From JAKLDO01 sp035354435 (GTDB lineage Bacteria > UBP6 > UBA1177), in NCBI GenBank assembly GCA_035354435.1, contig DAOQAY010000036.1, positions 1 through 23,384 on the forward strand: DNA of 23,384 nt, in the 5' to 3' direction. Of the stretch, positions 6,555 through 13,648 are shown one piece after another. Made by a program: the position numbers and the translations under genes. Numbering within the stretch: the stretch's first letter is position 1; each line of letters begins with the position of its first letter. The notes under the pieces are model-generated. The model made no database searches, was not told the DNA's origin, and saw only the letters and a program-made list of their open reading frames with translations.

Positions 6555-8354
6555 CTAATCCTTGACGAAATATCTGCCGCGTTTTGTGTAGTGGGTGTGG
6601 AGAAGGTCGTGGGCTTTATGGCTTCCGGGTTTGCCGAGGAATTCATTGTAAAGCTTTATTATTAATGGGTTTTCATGCGATTTTCTGATGACGATATCTT
6701 CATCTTCCTGATAGATTGCTTTTGCCCTTGCAAGTCTGATCTCGGGAGTTGTGGGTATCGGCTGTCCGCCGCCGCCGAGACATCCGCCGGGACATGCCAT
6801 GATCTCAATAAAGTGATAATCAAGCTTTCCTTCGATAAGCTGTTCCATCAGTATTTTGGCATTTGCTGTACCGTGAGCGACTGCAACTTTCAGCTCGACT
6901 CCTTCAAGCCATTTGTATTCTTCTTTCACATTTTCAAGTTTGAGAGTTGCATCTTTGATCGCTTCCATTCCTCTGACAGGCATGATGTTCAGTCTTTCAA
7001 AAGGCACTGGACGACCTGTCACAAGCTCATAGACCGTTCTGATCGCCGCTTCCATTACTCCGCCGGTCGCTCCGAAGATCATACCTGCACCGCTTCCTTC
7101 TCCAAGCACAGGATCAAACTCTTCAAGAGGCATATCGGCAAGATGAAGCCCTGCTTCTTTGAGCATCATCGCCATTTCACGGGTGGTCAGACCGTAATCC
7201 ACATCTCTGTAACCGCTGTCACACATCTCGGGACGGTTGCATTCATATTTCTTCGCACTGCACGGCATTAACGCAACAGTTCTGATCTTTGAAGGATCGA
7301 CACCGATTTTTTCAGCATAATAGGTCTTTATGATCGCTCCGTACATCTGCTGAGGCGATTTGCAGGACGATAAATGGTCAAGGTAGTCGGGATAGTAATG
7401 TTCGATGAACTTGACCCAGCCCGGAGAACATGATGTGAACATGGGTATTTTGACCTTTTTATCTTTAAGCACTATCGCTTTATGCAGTCTTTCCAGAAGT
7501 TCGGTTCCTTCTTCCATAATTGTAAGATCGGCGGCGAAATTTGTATCAAGAACTCTGTCAAAACCTGCTCTTCTCATTGCGGCATTGAGCCTTTTTGTGA
7601 CTCTTGTTCCCGGAGCATAACCGAACTCTTCACCGATTGCCGCCCTTGGGCTCGGAGCTGTCTGCATAATTACGAAAAGATCAGGATTTTCAATATCTTC
7701 CCAAACCTGATCGCTCACATCCTGAGTCCACAGAGCACCTGTAGGACAGCGGTTTACGCACTGACCGCAGTTGATACACACCACATCGGCGATAGACTTG
7801 TTAAGTGCGACCTGAATTTCAACGGCATGACCCTTGTTGGCCGTTTCATAGACATTGACTTTCTGCATATCTATACAGGTTCTGATGCATCTCTTGCAGT
7901 GAATACACTTGTCCTGATCACGGATAATGGAAAACGATTTTGTATCTTTTTTGTATCTTGGAGCCTGAACATGAGGAAATCTGAATTTATCCACACCGTA
8001 TTCGTCAGCAAGTTTGCGGAGTTCGCAGTTACCGTTTCTGGAACATGTGTAGCAGTCACCGTAATGCTCAGCAAGGATAAGGTCGAGATTGACCCTTCTT
8101 GCTTTTCTCACTCTGTCAGTCTTAGTTTTGATTTTCATGGGCTGAGTCACTGGATAGGCACAAGAAGCCTGAAGTGCGCCAACCCCTTCGATTTCGACCA
8201 GACATATTCTGCATACTCCTGCCACATTGAGATCGGGATGGTGACACAGAACCGGAACTTTTACACCGGCTTTTTCACATGCTGAAAGCACTGTGGAACC
8301 CGATTCTACTTCAACATCAATACCGTCTATATTCACTTTTATCATTTCACTCAT
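6555..8354 (-). CDS. hydA: [FeFe] hydrogenase catalytic subunit HydA (trimeric, group A)
   Basis: A 599-residue catalytic subunit that interconverts H2 with protons and electrons. The N-terminal plant-type [2Fe-2S] domain has C37, C48, C51 and C65. The His-ligated [4Fe-4S] has H97, C101, C104 and C110. Two further [4Fe-4S] clusters use C150/153/156/160 and C193/196/199/203. The H-cluster domain follows. L1 is TSCSPGW (307-313), L2 is MPCSAKKYE (C365), and L3 is EIMACPGGCLGGGGQP (C521 and C525). L1 has serine where many enzymes have the second of two adjacent cysteines. The tail RKSHENP...AHDLLHTHY is the usual C-terminal small-subunit-like region, fused here. The start has AGGAGG about seven bases upstream. 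It is the last gene of hydC-hydB-hydA, 13 bases after hydB. The maturases HydF and HydG are encoded elsewhere in the window. Confidence 0.95.
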   Translation of the reverse strand: MSEMIKVNIDGIDVEVESGSTVLSACEKAGVKVPVLCHHPDLNVAGVCRICLVEIEGVGALQASCAYPVTQPMKIKTKTDRVRKARRVNLDLILAEHYGDCYTCSRNGNCELRKLADEYGVDKFRFPHVQAPRYKKDTKSFSIIRDQDKCIHCKRCIRTCIDMQKVNVYETANKGHAVEIQVALNKSIADVVCINCGQCVNRCPTGALWTQDVSDQVWEDIENPDLFVIMQTAPSPRAAIGEEFGYAPGTRVTKRLNAAMRRAGFDRVLDTNFAADLTIMEEGTELLERLHKAIVLKDKKVKIPMFTSCSPGWVKFIEHYYPDYLDHLSSCKSPQQMYGAIIKTYYAEKIGVDPSKIRTVALMPCSAKKYECNRPEMCDSGYRDVDYGLTTREMAMMLKEAGLHLADMPLEEFDPVLGEGSGAGMIFGATGGVMEAAIRTVYELVTGRPVPFERLNIMPVRGMEAIKDATLKLENVKEEYKWLEGVELKVAVAHGTANAKILMEQLIEGKLDYHFIEIMACPGGCLGGGGQPIPTTPEIRLARAKAIYQEDEDIVIRKSHENPLIIKLYNEFLGKPGSHKAHDLLHTHYTKRGRYFVKD

Positions 8355-8367
8355 TTATTACCTCCTG

Positions 8368-9516
8368 TTATCTGTACAGAATTTCATCTTTGAAATTTTC
8401 AATAATGCTCAGAAACGGATTGGGAACGCTCTGTCCGAGTCCGCATTTCGCACTATCTTTCATAACTTCACACAAAGTAACGAGCTCTTTATAGTATCTG
8501 ACGCTCTTTTCACCTTTTTCTATCATTTCCAGACCTTTCAGAAGCTGGTATGAACCTTCTCTGCATGGGGTACACTGTCCGCAGCTTTCCTCTTCAAAGA
8601 ATTCAAGAATGTTTTTAAGGACTTTCAGCATATTCCTGTCCTTATTGAAAACTATAATTGAGCCACCGGGAGGAAGTTCGCCGAATGCAATAGGTCTGTC
8701 AAACTGGTCTTTTGCCACATTTACACCCGAAAAACCGCCGACCTGTACCGATTTTGTATTTTCTGCTCCCACAAATTCAAGGATATCGCTGAGTCTCACA
8801 CCCAGTTCGAACTCATAAACTCCCGGACGCTGTACATCACCGGAAATACTGAACAATTTGGTTCCTTTTGACTTATCTGTCCCGAGCTGGGCAAACCAGT
8901 CCGCACCGTTTACAAGAATATGGGAAACCGTTGCAAAAGTCTCGACATTGTTTACAAGTGTCGGTTTTTCCAGATAACCTTTCTGAACAGGAAAAGGAGG
9001 TTTATTTCTCGGCTCGCCACGATTTCCGTTCATTGATTCGATAAGAGCGAACTCTTCACCGCAGACATAAGCTCCGGCACCCATTCTGACTGAGATTTTA
9101 AATGAAAAAGGAAGTTTTTTGCTGTTGAATTTCTCGATCTCTGATTCAAGTACCGGAAGCATGAACGCGTATTCACCTCTCAGATAGATGAAACCTTCAG
9201 CGGCACCGGTCGCATAACCGGCAATGATCATACCTTCAAGCACTTTTTCAATATGTTCAGTGAGAAGCACTCTATCCTTGAATGTACCCGGCTCACCTTC
9301 ATCGGCATTGCATATTACTGTTTTTACCGGCTCTTTCTGATTTGCGGCGAATCTCCATTTCAAACCTGTCGGAAATCCTGCACCGCCTCTGCCTCTCAAT
9401 CCTGAATCGATCAGAAGTTGTATAACTTCCTGCGGTTTCATTGCAAAAGCCGCTTTCAGACCACTGCCGGCAGTATATGAACCGAGTACTACTTTCTTTT
9501 CTTTAATTGTGCTCAT
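8368..9516 (-). CDS. hydB: NuoF-like NADH/FMN subunit of the hydrogenase (HydB), short form
   Basis: A 382-residue NuoF-family subunit that carries FMN and the NAD(H) site and passes electrons to HydA. The FMN/NAD fold has SGLRGRGGAGFPTGLKW (38-54), CNADEGEPGTFKDR (69-82) and GAGAYVCGEE. An SLBB-like segment follows. The [4Fe-4S] ligands are C312, C315 and C318 (CGQCTPCREG) and C358 (KCGLGQ). HydB of bifurcating hydrogenases is usually near 600 residues, with an extra thioredoxin-like [2Fe-2S] domain in front and two [4Fe-4S] sites behind. Both are absent here, so this is the minimal core. Its ATG overlaps the hydC stop in ATGA, and AGGAGG lies eight bases upstream, so expression with hydC is tightly coupled. 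Confidence 0.92.
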   Translation of the reverse strand: MSTIKEKKVVLGSYTAGSGLKAAFAMKPQEVIQLLIDSGLRGRGGAGFPTGLKWRFAANQKEPVKTVICNADEGEPGTFKDRVLLTEHIEKVLEGMIIAGYATGAAEGFIYLRGEYAFMLPVLESEIEKFNSKKLPFSFKISVRMGAGAYVCGEEFALIESMNGNRGEPRNKPPFPVQKGYLEKPTLVNNVETFATVSHILVNGADWFAQLGTDKSKGTKLFSISGDVQRPGVYEFELGVRLSDILEFVGAENTKSVQVGGFSGVNVAKDQFDRPIAFGELPPGGSIIVFNKDRNMLKVLKNILEFFEEESCGQCTPCREGSYQLLKGLEMIEKGEKSVRYYKELVTLCEVMKDSAKCGLGQSVPNPFLSIIENFKDEILYR

Positions 9517-9995
9517 AATCTTTTCCTCCTGTATTCGCTGACAATGTCAAGTACAGATTCCGGAGTCAATGAATCGAACAGTTTGTTATTCACCAGCATT
9601 GCCGGACCTTTGTCACACATTCCCATACAGTTGGAATATTCAAGCCTGAAAAGACCGTCAGAAGAAGTCTCTCCGAATTTGATACCAAGTTCCCGCTCAA
9701 GAGTTTTTTCGATCTTTTCCTTACCTTTCATATCACAGCTTATCGTTTTACACAATCTGATGACATAACTGCCTTTATTCTCTACATTGATGAACGAATA
9801 AAATGTTGCAACACCGTGGATCTCGCCGATGCTGATATCCATTACCCGGCTTATCTCGATCAATGCGCTTCCGCTGACATAGCCGAATTCATCGTTCACA
9901 TCTCTTAATACCGGAAGAAGATTTTCTCTCCCCGCTCCGTGATCTTTTACTGATCTTTCAATAAAGGAAACCAGCGCTCCTGTTCTGCAATCCAT
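9513..9995 (-). CDS. hydC: NuoE-like [2Fe-2S] subunit of the hydrogenase (HydC)
   Basis: A 160-residue thioredoxin-fold [2Fe-2S] protein of the NuoE family. The ligands are C82 and C87 (LCKTISC) with C123 and C127 (NCMGMCDKGP). The helical N-terminal half has the typical LLPVLRDVNDEFGYVS and GEIHGVATFYSF. I place the start at 9995 because GGGAGG lies six bases before this ATG. The longer frame to 10046 adds a hydrophobic MSEFILFIF stretch without a good ribosome site and unlike the family. It is the first gene of hydC-hydB-hydA, and in such complexes it forms the electron path with HydB. The 163-base gap to the divergent crcB holds both promoters. No strong promoter for this strand could be fixed, although a TTGACA lies at 10083-10078. 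Confidence 0.92.
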   Translation of the reverse strand: MDCRTGALVSFIERSVKDHGAGRENLLPVLRDVNDEFGYVSGSALIEISRVMDISIGEIHGVATFYSFINVENKGSYVIRLCKTISCDMKGKEKIEKTLERELGIKFGETSSDGLFRLEYSNCMGMCDKGPAMLVNNKLFDSLTPESVLDIVSEYRRKRL

Positions 9996-10095
9996 CTGCA
10001 CCTCCCTTAAAATATTACTGAAAATAAATAATATAAATTCGGACAATCATATCTGTTTTGCAATTTTTAAAGATTCATGTCAAGCATTTTTTTCT

Positions 10096-10122
10096 TTGAC
10101 AATAAATGTTCTAAACTATAAC
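10096..10122 (+). promoter_or_regulatory. Candidate crcB promoter
   Basis: TTGACA (10096-10101) is followed after 15 bases by TATAAC (10117-10122). The same six bases occur inverted at 10078-10083, so two -35-like boxes sit back to back 12 bases apart and point to the two divergent genes. The short spacer makes the exact -10 uncertain. Confidence 0.4.
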
Positions 10123-10158
10123 CTCATTGCTGTTTTTAAGTATTATAGAGGTTGAAAC

Positions 10159-10551
10159 ATGCTGAGCAATCTGCTGCTGATAGGAATCGGCGGGTTTACA
10201 GGAGCCATTGCAAGATATCTTGTTTTTCTTTCCACAGACCATTTATATCACAAATACAATTTTCCTTTCGGGACACTGATCACCAATCTTGCAGGATGTC
10301 TGCTTATCGGAATTGCACTTGGACTTTCGATAAAAATGAATATTTTTACAAGACACACAACGGGACATTATGTTTTTGTCACCGGATTTCTCGGCGCTTT
10401 CACAACATTTTCCACTTTCAGTCAAGATAACCTTGCACTGATACTCCAGAAAAACTACGCCCTTTTTACAACAAATATACTTCTGAACACATTTCTCGGA
10501 CTAGCTCTTACGATGACAGGTTATTTTTCAGTCATGAAAATTATCGAATAG
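10159..10551 (+). CDS. crcB: Fluoride ion exporter CrcB/Fluc
   Basis: A 130-residue protein with four predicted membrane helices, the standard size for a Fluc channel, which works as an antiparallel dimer and lets fluoride leave the cell. Family motifs are GIGGFTGAIARY (9-20), FPFGTLITNLAGCLLIG (35-51) and GFLGAFTTFSTFS, which contains the pore-lining Phe and Thr residues. GAGG lies about eight bases before the ATG. The gene stands alone and faces away from the hydrogenase operon. Its end is three bases from the convergent trmL stop. I looked for a fluoride riboswitch in the leader and did not see one. Confidence 0.93.
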   Translation: MLSNLLLIGIGGFTGAIARYLVFLSTDHLYHKYNFPFGTLITNLAGCLLIGIALGLSIKMNIFTRHTTGHYVFVTGFLGAFTTFSTFSQDNLALILQKNYALFTTNILLNTFLGLALTMTGYFSVMKIIE

Positions 10552-10554
10552 AGA

Positions 10555-11016
10555 TCAATCCTTAAAAAAATCGTTCTGGCGCATCGCTTCAAAAAGTGCA
10601 ACTGAAACTGTGCTTGACAGGTTTATACTTCTCACTCTGGTATCAAGCATCGGCATATATCTGGTTTTATTGGAATATTTAGCGATAATTTCCGGATCAA
10701 GCCCTGTAGATTCTCTTCCGAAAATAAGAAAATCACCTTTTGAATACTTCACCTGATCGTATCTGACCGTTCCTCTTTTAGAGAAAAAGTGCATCTTTTC
10801 AATATCATTTTCACTGAAAAACTGCTCAACAGATTCCCAAATCGTGACATCGACAAACTGCCAGTAATCAAGCCCCGCCCTTTTCAGCGCAGAGTCATCA
10901 ATTTTGAAACCGAGCGGTTTTACAAGATGCAGTCTGCATTTCTGGGAAATAACCGACCTTGCGGCATTACCGGTATTTTGCGGAATCTCCGGATTTATCA
11001 GAACAATATTGAACAT
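10555..11016 (-). CDS. trmL: tRNA (cytidine/uridine-34-2'-O)-methyltransferase TrmL (SPOUT family)
   Basis: A 153-residue SPOUT methyltransferase of the TrmL/CspR type, which methylates the ribose of the wobble base in certain leucine tRNAs using S-adenosylmethionine. Motifs are NPEIPQNTGNAARS (8-21), LIFGRESTGLDPEI, and the knot-forming RSINLSSTVSVALFEAMRQ near the C-terminus. The length fits the family. It begins seven bases after the stop of the repeat lipoprotein, without an obvious Shine-Dalgarno, so it is probably translated by coupling from that message. The two products have no evident functional link. The 3' end is convergent with crcB. Confidence 0.93.
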   Translation of the reverse strand: MFNIVLINPEIPQNTGNAARSVISQKCRLHLVKPLGFKIDDSALKRAGLDYWQFVDVTIWESVEQFFSENDIEKMHFFSKRGTVRYDQVKYSKGDFLIFGRESTGLDPEIIAKYSNKTRYMPMLDTRVRSINLSSTVSVALFEAMRQNDFFKD

Positions 11017-11023
11017 TTCAGCA

Positions 11024-11980
11024 TCAGTCTTTTGTGCAGACTACATCATCTATTTTGAGGTGATCGTTTGTCGTAGATGTGCTTTGTACTGAAAATATTA
11101 ATTCGAAAGCCGCTCTGTCTGTTGTCAGTTTAAAAGTATAAGTTATCTCTGTCCAGCTTGCCGAGGCAATAGTTTTATATGCGGTATATGCATAGTCGCT
11201 GGCTACATCATTTGAGTAAAACGCATTCCTGACCTTTCCGCTTCCACTTGCCCAGTATTTGCAGGTATAATCTCCGGCAGTAAGAGCAATTGCGGCAGAT
11301 GTAAACCGTTTATGGTTGGTTGTGGTGTTCTGCAGTTTTACAGCAAATGATCCGGAATGAATTTTTGTCGATTCCTTAATAATGTTTGCCGCTGCAAAAT
11401 CTGTTTTGGTTCCCTTCCAGCTGTCGGGATATGCCGGATCTGTCCACAACTCGAATCCTCCGTTTGCAAAAAGAACACCTGTATCGCCAGCTGTATCAGC
11501 ATCAGTTCCAGTATTTCCTGTATCTCCTGAATCATCTGGAACAATATCGATATCACCGGTATTTCCGGTATCGTCATCATCTGGAATAACGGCATCAATG
11601 TCACCGGTGTTGCCGGTATCGCCATTATCTGGAACAACAGTATCAATGTCACCGGTGTTGCCGGTATCGCCATTATCTGGAACAACGGCATCAATGTCAC
11701 CGGTATTGCCAGAATCGCCATCATCATGAATAATAACATCAATGTCACCAGTATTGCCAGAATCATCTGTGTTTTCAACATTGTCAGTATCACTGATGTT
11801 TCCTGTGTCACCGGCATCTCCTTTATCGCCGTCCTCAAACACGCAAACGCCGTCAACACAAATCTGATTATTTAAACAATCAAGTGCCGTTACACATATT
11901 TTTGTTTCGTCAGTTACAGTTGAACAGGAGATGAAAACAAGAAAAATCAAAGAATTAAGAATCATAAACCCGAATTTCAT
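11024..11980 (-). CDS. Repeat-linker lipoprotein with C-terminal carbohydrate-binding-like domain
   Basis: A 318-residue predicted lipoprotein with signal peptide and lipobox LVFIS-C (Cys19). Residues 29-46 form a small Cys motif, CVTALDCLNNQICVDGVC, like the short Cys modules of many myxobacterial surface proteins. Residues 50-165 are an Asp/Gly/Thr/Asn-rich linker with 16-residue repeats (TGNTGDIDAVVPDNGD type). The last 145 residues (from NGGFELWTDPAYPDSWKG to DHLKIDDVVC) look like a jelly-roll module of the CBM/CenC kind. The start has AAGGAG six bases upstream, behind a good promoter. The likely location is the cell surface, with the linker holding the binding domain away from the membrane. 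The ligand is unknown. It is cotranscribed with trmL. Confidence 0.8.
   Translation of the reverse strand: MKFGFMILNSLIFLVFISCSTVTDETKICVTALDCLNNQICVDGVCVFEDGDKGDAGDTGNISDTDNVENTDDSGNTGDIDVIIHDDGDSGNTGDIDAVVPDNGDTGNTGDIDTVVPDNGDTGNTGDIDAVIPDDDDTGNTGDIDIVPDDSGDTGNTGTDADTAGDTGVLFANGGFELWTDPAYPDSWKGTKTDFAAANIIKESTKIHSGSFAVKLQNTTTNHKRFTSAAIALTAGDYTCKYWASGSGKVRNAFYSNDVASDYAYTAYKTIASASWTEITYTFKLTTDRAAFELIFSVQSTSTTNDHLKIDDVVCTKD
11535..11771 (-). repeat. 48-bp tandem repeats coding for TGNTGDID-type linker
   Basis: Five consecutive units begin at 11535 (45 bases), 11580, 11628, 11676 and 11724 (48 bases each). Units 11580 and 11628 differ at only about three of 48 positions, which suggests recent duplication. 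Each unit encodes about 16 residues. Unit lengths are multiples of three, so copy number can change without frameshift. The repeats keep all frames open and create spurious frames on both strands. Confidence 0.9.
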
Positions 11981-12012
11981 CTGTTTCTCCTTAAAAAAAC
12001 CAAATTCAAGTC

Positions 12013-12040
12013 ATTTTACTTTCAAAGGATTTTCAGTCAA
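12013..12040 (-). promoter_or_regulatory. Candidate sigma70-type promoter for the lipoprotein-trmL operon
   Basis: On the minus strand TTGACT (12040-12035) and TAAAAT (12018-12013) are 16 bases apart, about 32 bases before the ATG at 11980. It is divergent from the ferredoxin promoter. Confidence 0.6.
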
Positions 12041-12074
12041 GCTAAATCCATTGATAAGGCTTCCTATATTTTTC

Positions 12075-12103
12075 TTGACAAAGCCGTCCTTTAAATGGTA
12101 AAA
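12075..12103 (+). promoter_or_regulatory. Candidate ferredoxin promoter
   Basis: A perfect TTGACA (12075-12080) is followed after 17-18 bases by GTAAAA/TAAAAA. The predicted leader before the ATG at 12151 is about 40 bases. Confidence 0.45.
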
Positions 12104-12150
12104 ACTGTGCCGTGACTGGTCCATTATTAACTGAAGATTTGGAGAAAACG

Positions 12151-12315
12151 ATGCACAAGATCAATCCGAACCTTTGCACAAGCTGCGGTCTTTGCGCAAG
12201 CGAATGCCCCACAGAAGCAATTATCGAAGGAACAAACGCTTATAAAATCACAGAAAGCTGTGTTGACTGCGGCTCATGCGTTCCGGTTTGTCCTGTTGAA
12301 GCTATCAGCGGCTAG
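12151..12315 (+). CDS. 2[4Fe-4S] ferredoxin, clostridial type
   Basis: A 54-residue bacterial ferredoxin with two complete cluster motifs: C9, C12, C15 and C19, and C37, C40, C43 and C47, each ending in Cys-Pro. It carries low-potential electrons and is the natural partner for the AOR of this window, and possibly for other oxidoreductases. I chose the ATG at 12151, which has GGAG seven bases upstream, over the one at 12112, which would add 13 residues not found in this compact family. It is a single-gene transcript with its own promoter and a strong terminator, consistent with high expression of a small carrier. Confidence 0.95.
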   Translation: MHKINPNLCTSCGLCASECPTEAIIEGTNAYKITESCVDCGSCVPVCPVEAISG

Positions 12316-12337
12316 AATCAAAATCGCATAGATTTAC

Positions 12338-12366
12338 AAGACCTCCTGCGGGAGGTCTTTTTTTTT
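12338..12366 (+). terminator. Rho-independent terminator after the ferredoxin gene
   Basis: A perfect nine-pair stem, AAGACCTCC (12338-12346) and GGAGGTCTT (12351-12359), encloses a TGCG loop and is followed by an unbroken T-run to 12366. It lies 22 bases past the ferredoxin stop. It also sits just beyond the convergent hydF stop. On that strand the run after the stem is interrupted, so it may only partly serve hydF. Confidence 0.93.
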
Positions 12367-12374
12367 CTTTGAAT

Positions 12375-13646
12375 TTAAATTTCTGCCATTCCGGACATCT
12401 TTTTTCTTGAAGAAATATCTTTTTTTAAGTTGTTCTTATCAAAAAGTCTGTGTATTTCGGGGAATGGTTTAAGTGCTCTGGGGAAAACTCCGTGAAGATA
12501 ACTTATCAGAACGCCGTAATTGGTCATGGGGATCTGCGCTTTTGCCGGAATTGACTGCCTGCGAAGCATTTCCTTTCTATTCAGTGTGCAGGCTCCGCAG
12601 TGGATAACCAGCTTATATTCCTCAAGATTATCAGGATATTCACATCCTGGAACTGTTTCAATTTTCAGTCCGCCTCCGACATGAGCGTTAAGCCATCTTG
12701 GAATTTTTACTCTTCCGATGTCATCTTCCAGCGGATGGTGTGAACAGCTTTCTGCAACAAGCACTTTATCTCCAGGTTTAAGATTTTCCACAGCAAGTAC
12801 CGATTTCACCATTTCTGCAAGATCACCTTTCTGTCTGATCGAAAGTATGGAAAATGAAGTTAGCGGAACACTTTCAGGAACATCTGCTGAAACCTGTGAA
12901 AAAACTTGCGAATCTGTAACTACCAGCGCCGGGTTATTCTTCAATGAATTCAGGGTGGTAAGCAGTTCCCGTTCTTTGCACATCACTGCAACGGCATCAC
13001 CGTCAAGAATATCACGGATCGCTTTTACCTGCGGCATTATCAGACGACCTTTCGGTGCGCCAAGATCAATAGGCGTGACCAGAACGACCGTTTCTCCCGG
13101 ATGAATGAGATCTCTTAAAAAAGGCGGTTCCCATTCTGATGGTGCAACTTCAATTATTCTGCTTTTAAGCTCGGCAATTCCTGTGTTTTCCTTGGCACTT
13201 ACCCTTACAAAACTTTTTTCAGTGATCCAGTTGTGAACAGATTCCGACAAACCTTTATCAATTTTATTAAGAACTATTATCACCGAACTTTTGTTTTCAG
13301 TGCACTGCCTGATAAGATCATCTTCCATATCTCCCGCCGTTCCTGCAGAATCTACGACAATTATGGCAAGATCGGTCTTTGAAAGGACCTTTTCAGACCG
13401 CTTCACCCTTTCTTCGCCAAGCGCATCTTCAAGATCATCCATTCCGGCAGTATCAATGAGCACAACAGGACCTATTGGCATAAGCTCCATCGACTTGAAA
13501 ACCGGGTCAGTAGTAGTTCCGGGAGTCTCTGAAACGATTGAAACCGCCTGATTTGTAAGTGCATTTATAAGCGATGACTTTCCAGCATTCCTTCTGCCGA
13601 AAAATGCAATGTGCAGTCTGTCACCGCGAATTGTTCTTGAATTCAT
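12375..13646 (-). CDS. hydF: [FeFe] hydrogenase maturation GTPase HydF
   Basis: A 423-residue scaffold GTPase on which the diiron subcluster of the H-cluster is assembled before transfer to HydA. The GTPase domain has G1 GRRNAGKS (17-24), G3 DTAG (65-68) and G4 NKID (127-130). A dimerisation region follows. The C-terminal cluster domain has C301-S-H303 (ESCSHHPLEDDIGRVKIP) and H349-C350-G-A-C353, the Cys-x-His and HCxxC pattern of HydF. It starts two bases after the stop of the aspartase-like gene. Its ribosome site GGAGG comes from the last codons of that gene, so the two are translated together. It is convergent with the ferredoxin gene and is separated from hydG by about 7 kb. Confidence 0.95.
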   Translation of the reverse strand: MNSRTIRGDRLHIAFFGRRNAGKSSLINALTNQAVSIVSETPGTTTDPVFKSMELMPIGPVVLIDTAGMDDLEDALGEERVKRSEKVLSKTDLAIIVVDSAGTAGDMEDDLIRQCTENKSSVIIVLNKIDKGLSESVHNWITEKSFVRVSAKENTGIAELKSRIIEVAPSEWEPPFLRDLIHPGETVVLVTPIDLGAPKGRLIMPQVKAIRDILDGDAVAVMCKERELLTTLNSLKNNPALVVTDSQVFSQVSADVPESVPLTSFSILSIRQKGDLAEMVKSVLAVENLKPGDKVLVAESCSHHPLEDDIGRVKIPRWLNAHVGGGLKIETVPGCEYPDNLEEYKLVIHCGACTLNRKEMLRRQSIPAKAQIPMTNYGVLISYLHGVFPRALKPFPEIHRLFDKNNLKKDISSRKKMSGMAEI

Positions 13647-13648
13647 AT

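Noticed and set aside
7482..8285. 267-residue plus-strand open frame inside hydA
   Set aside because: It is a shadow of the well-supported minus-strand hydrogenase gene. Its translation matches no recognisable protein and it has no ribosome site.
9996..10046. Longer start for hydC giving a hydrophobic N-terminus
   Set aside because: The ATG at 9995 has a strong GGGAGG at the right distance. The extension has none and would overlap the promoter region.
10047..10158. Fluoride riboswitch before crcB
   Set aside because: The leader is AT-rich and I see none of the conserved GC-rich stems or pseudoknot motifs of the crcB RNA family.
11535..11771. Possible CRISPR array because of regular 48-bp spacing
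   Set aside because: Units are directly contiguous and coding, with no unique spacers and no cas genes.
11338..11859. Overlapping frames on both strands across the 48-bp repeats
   Set aside because: They are stop-free only because the repeat unit is a multiple of three. Their translations are low complexity and begin without ribosome sites.
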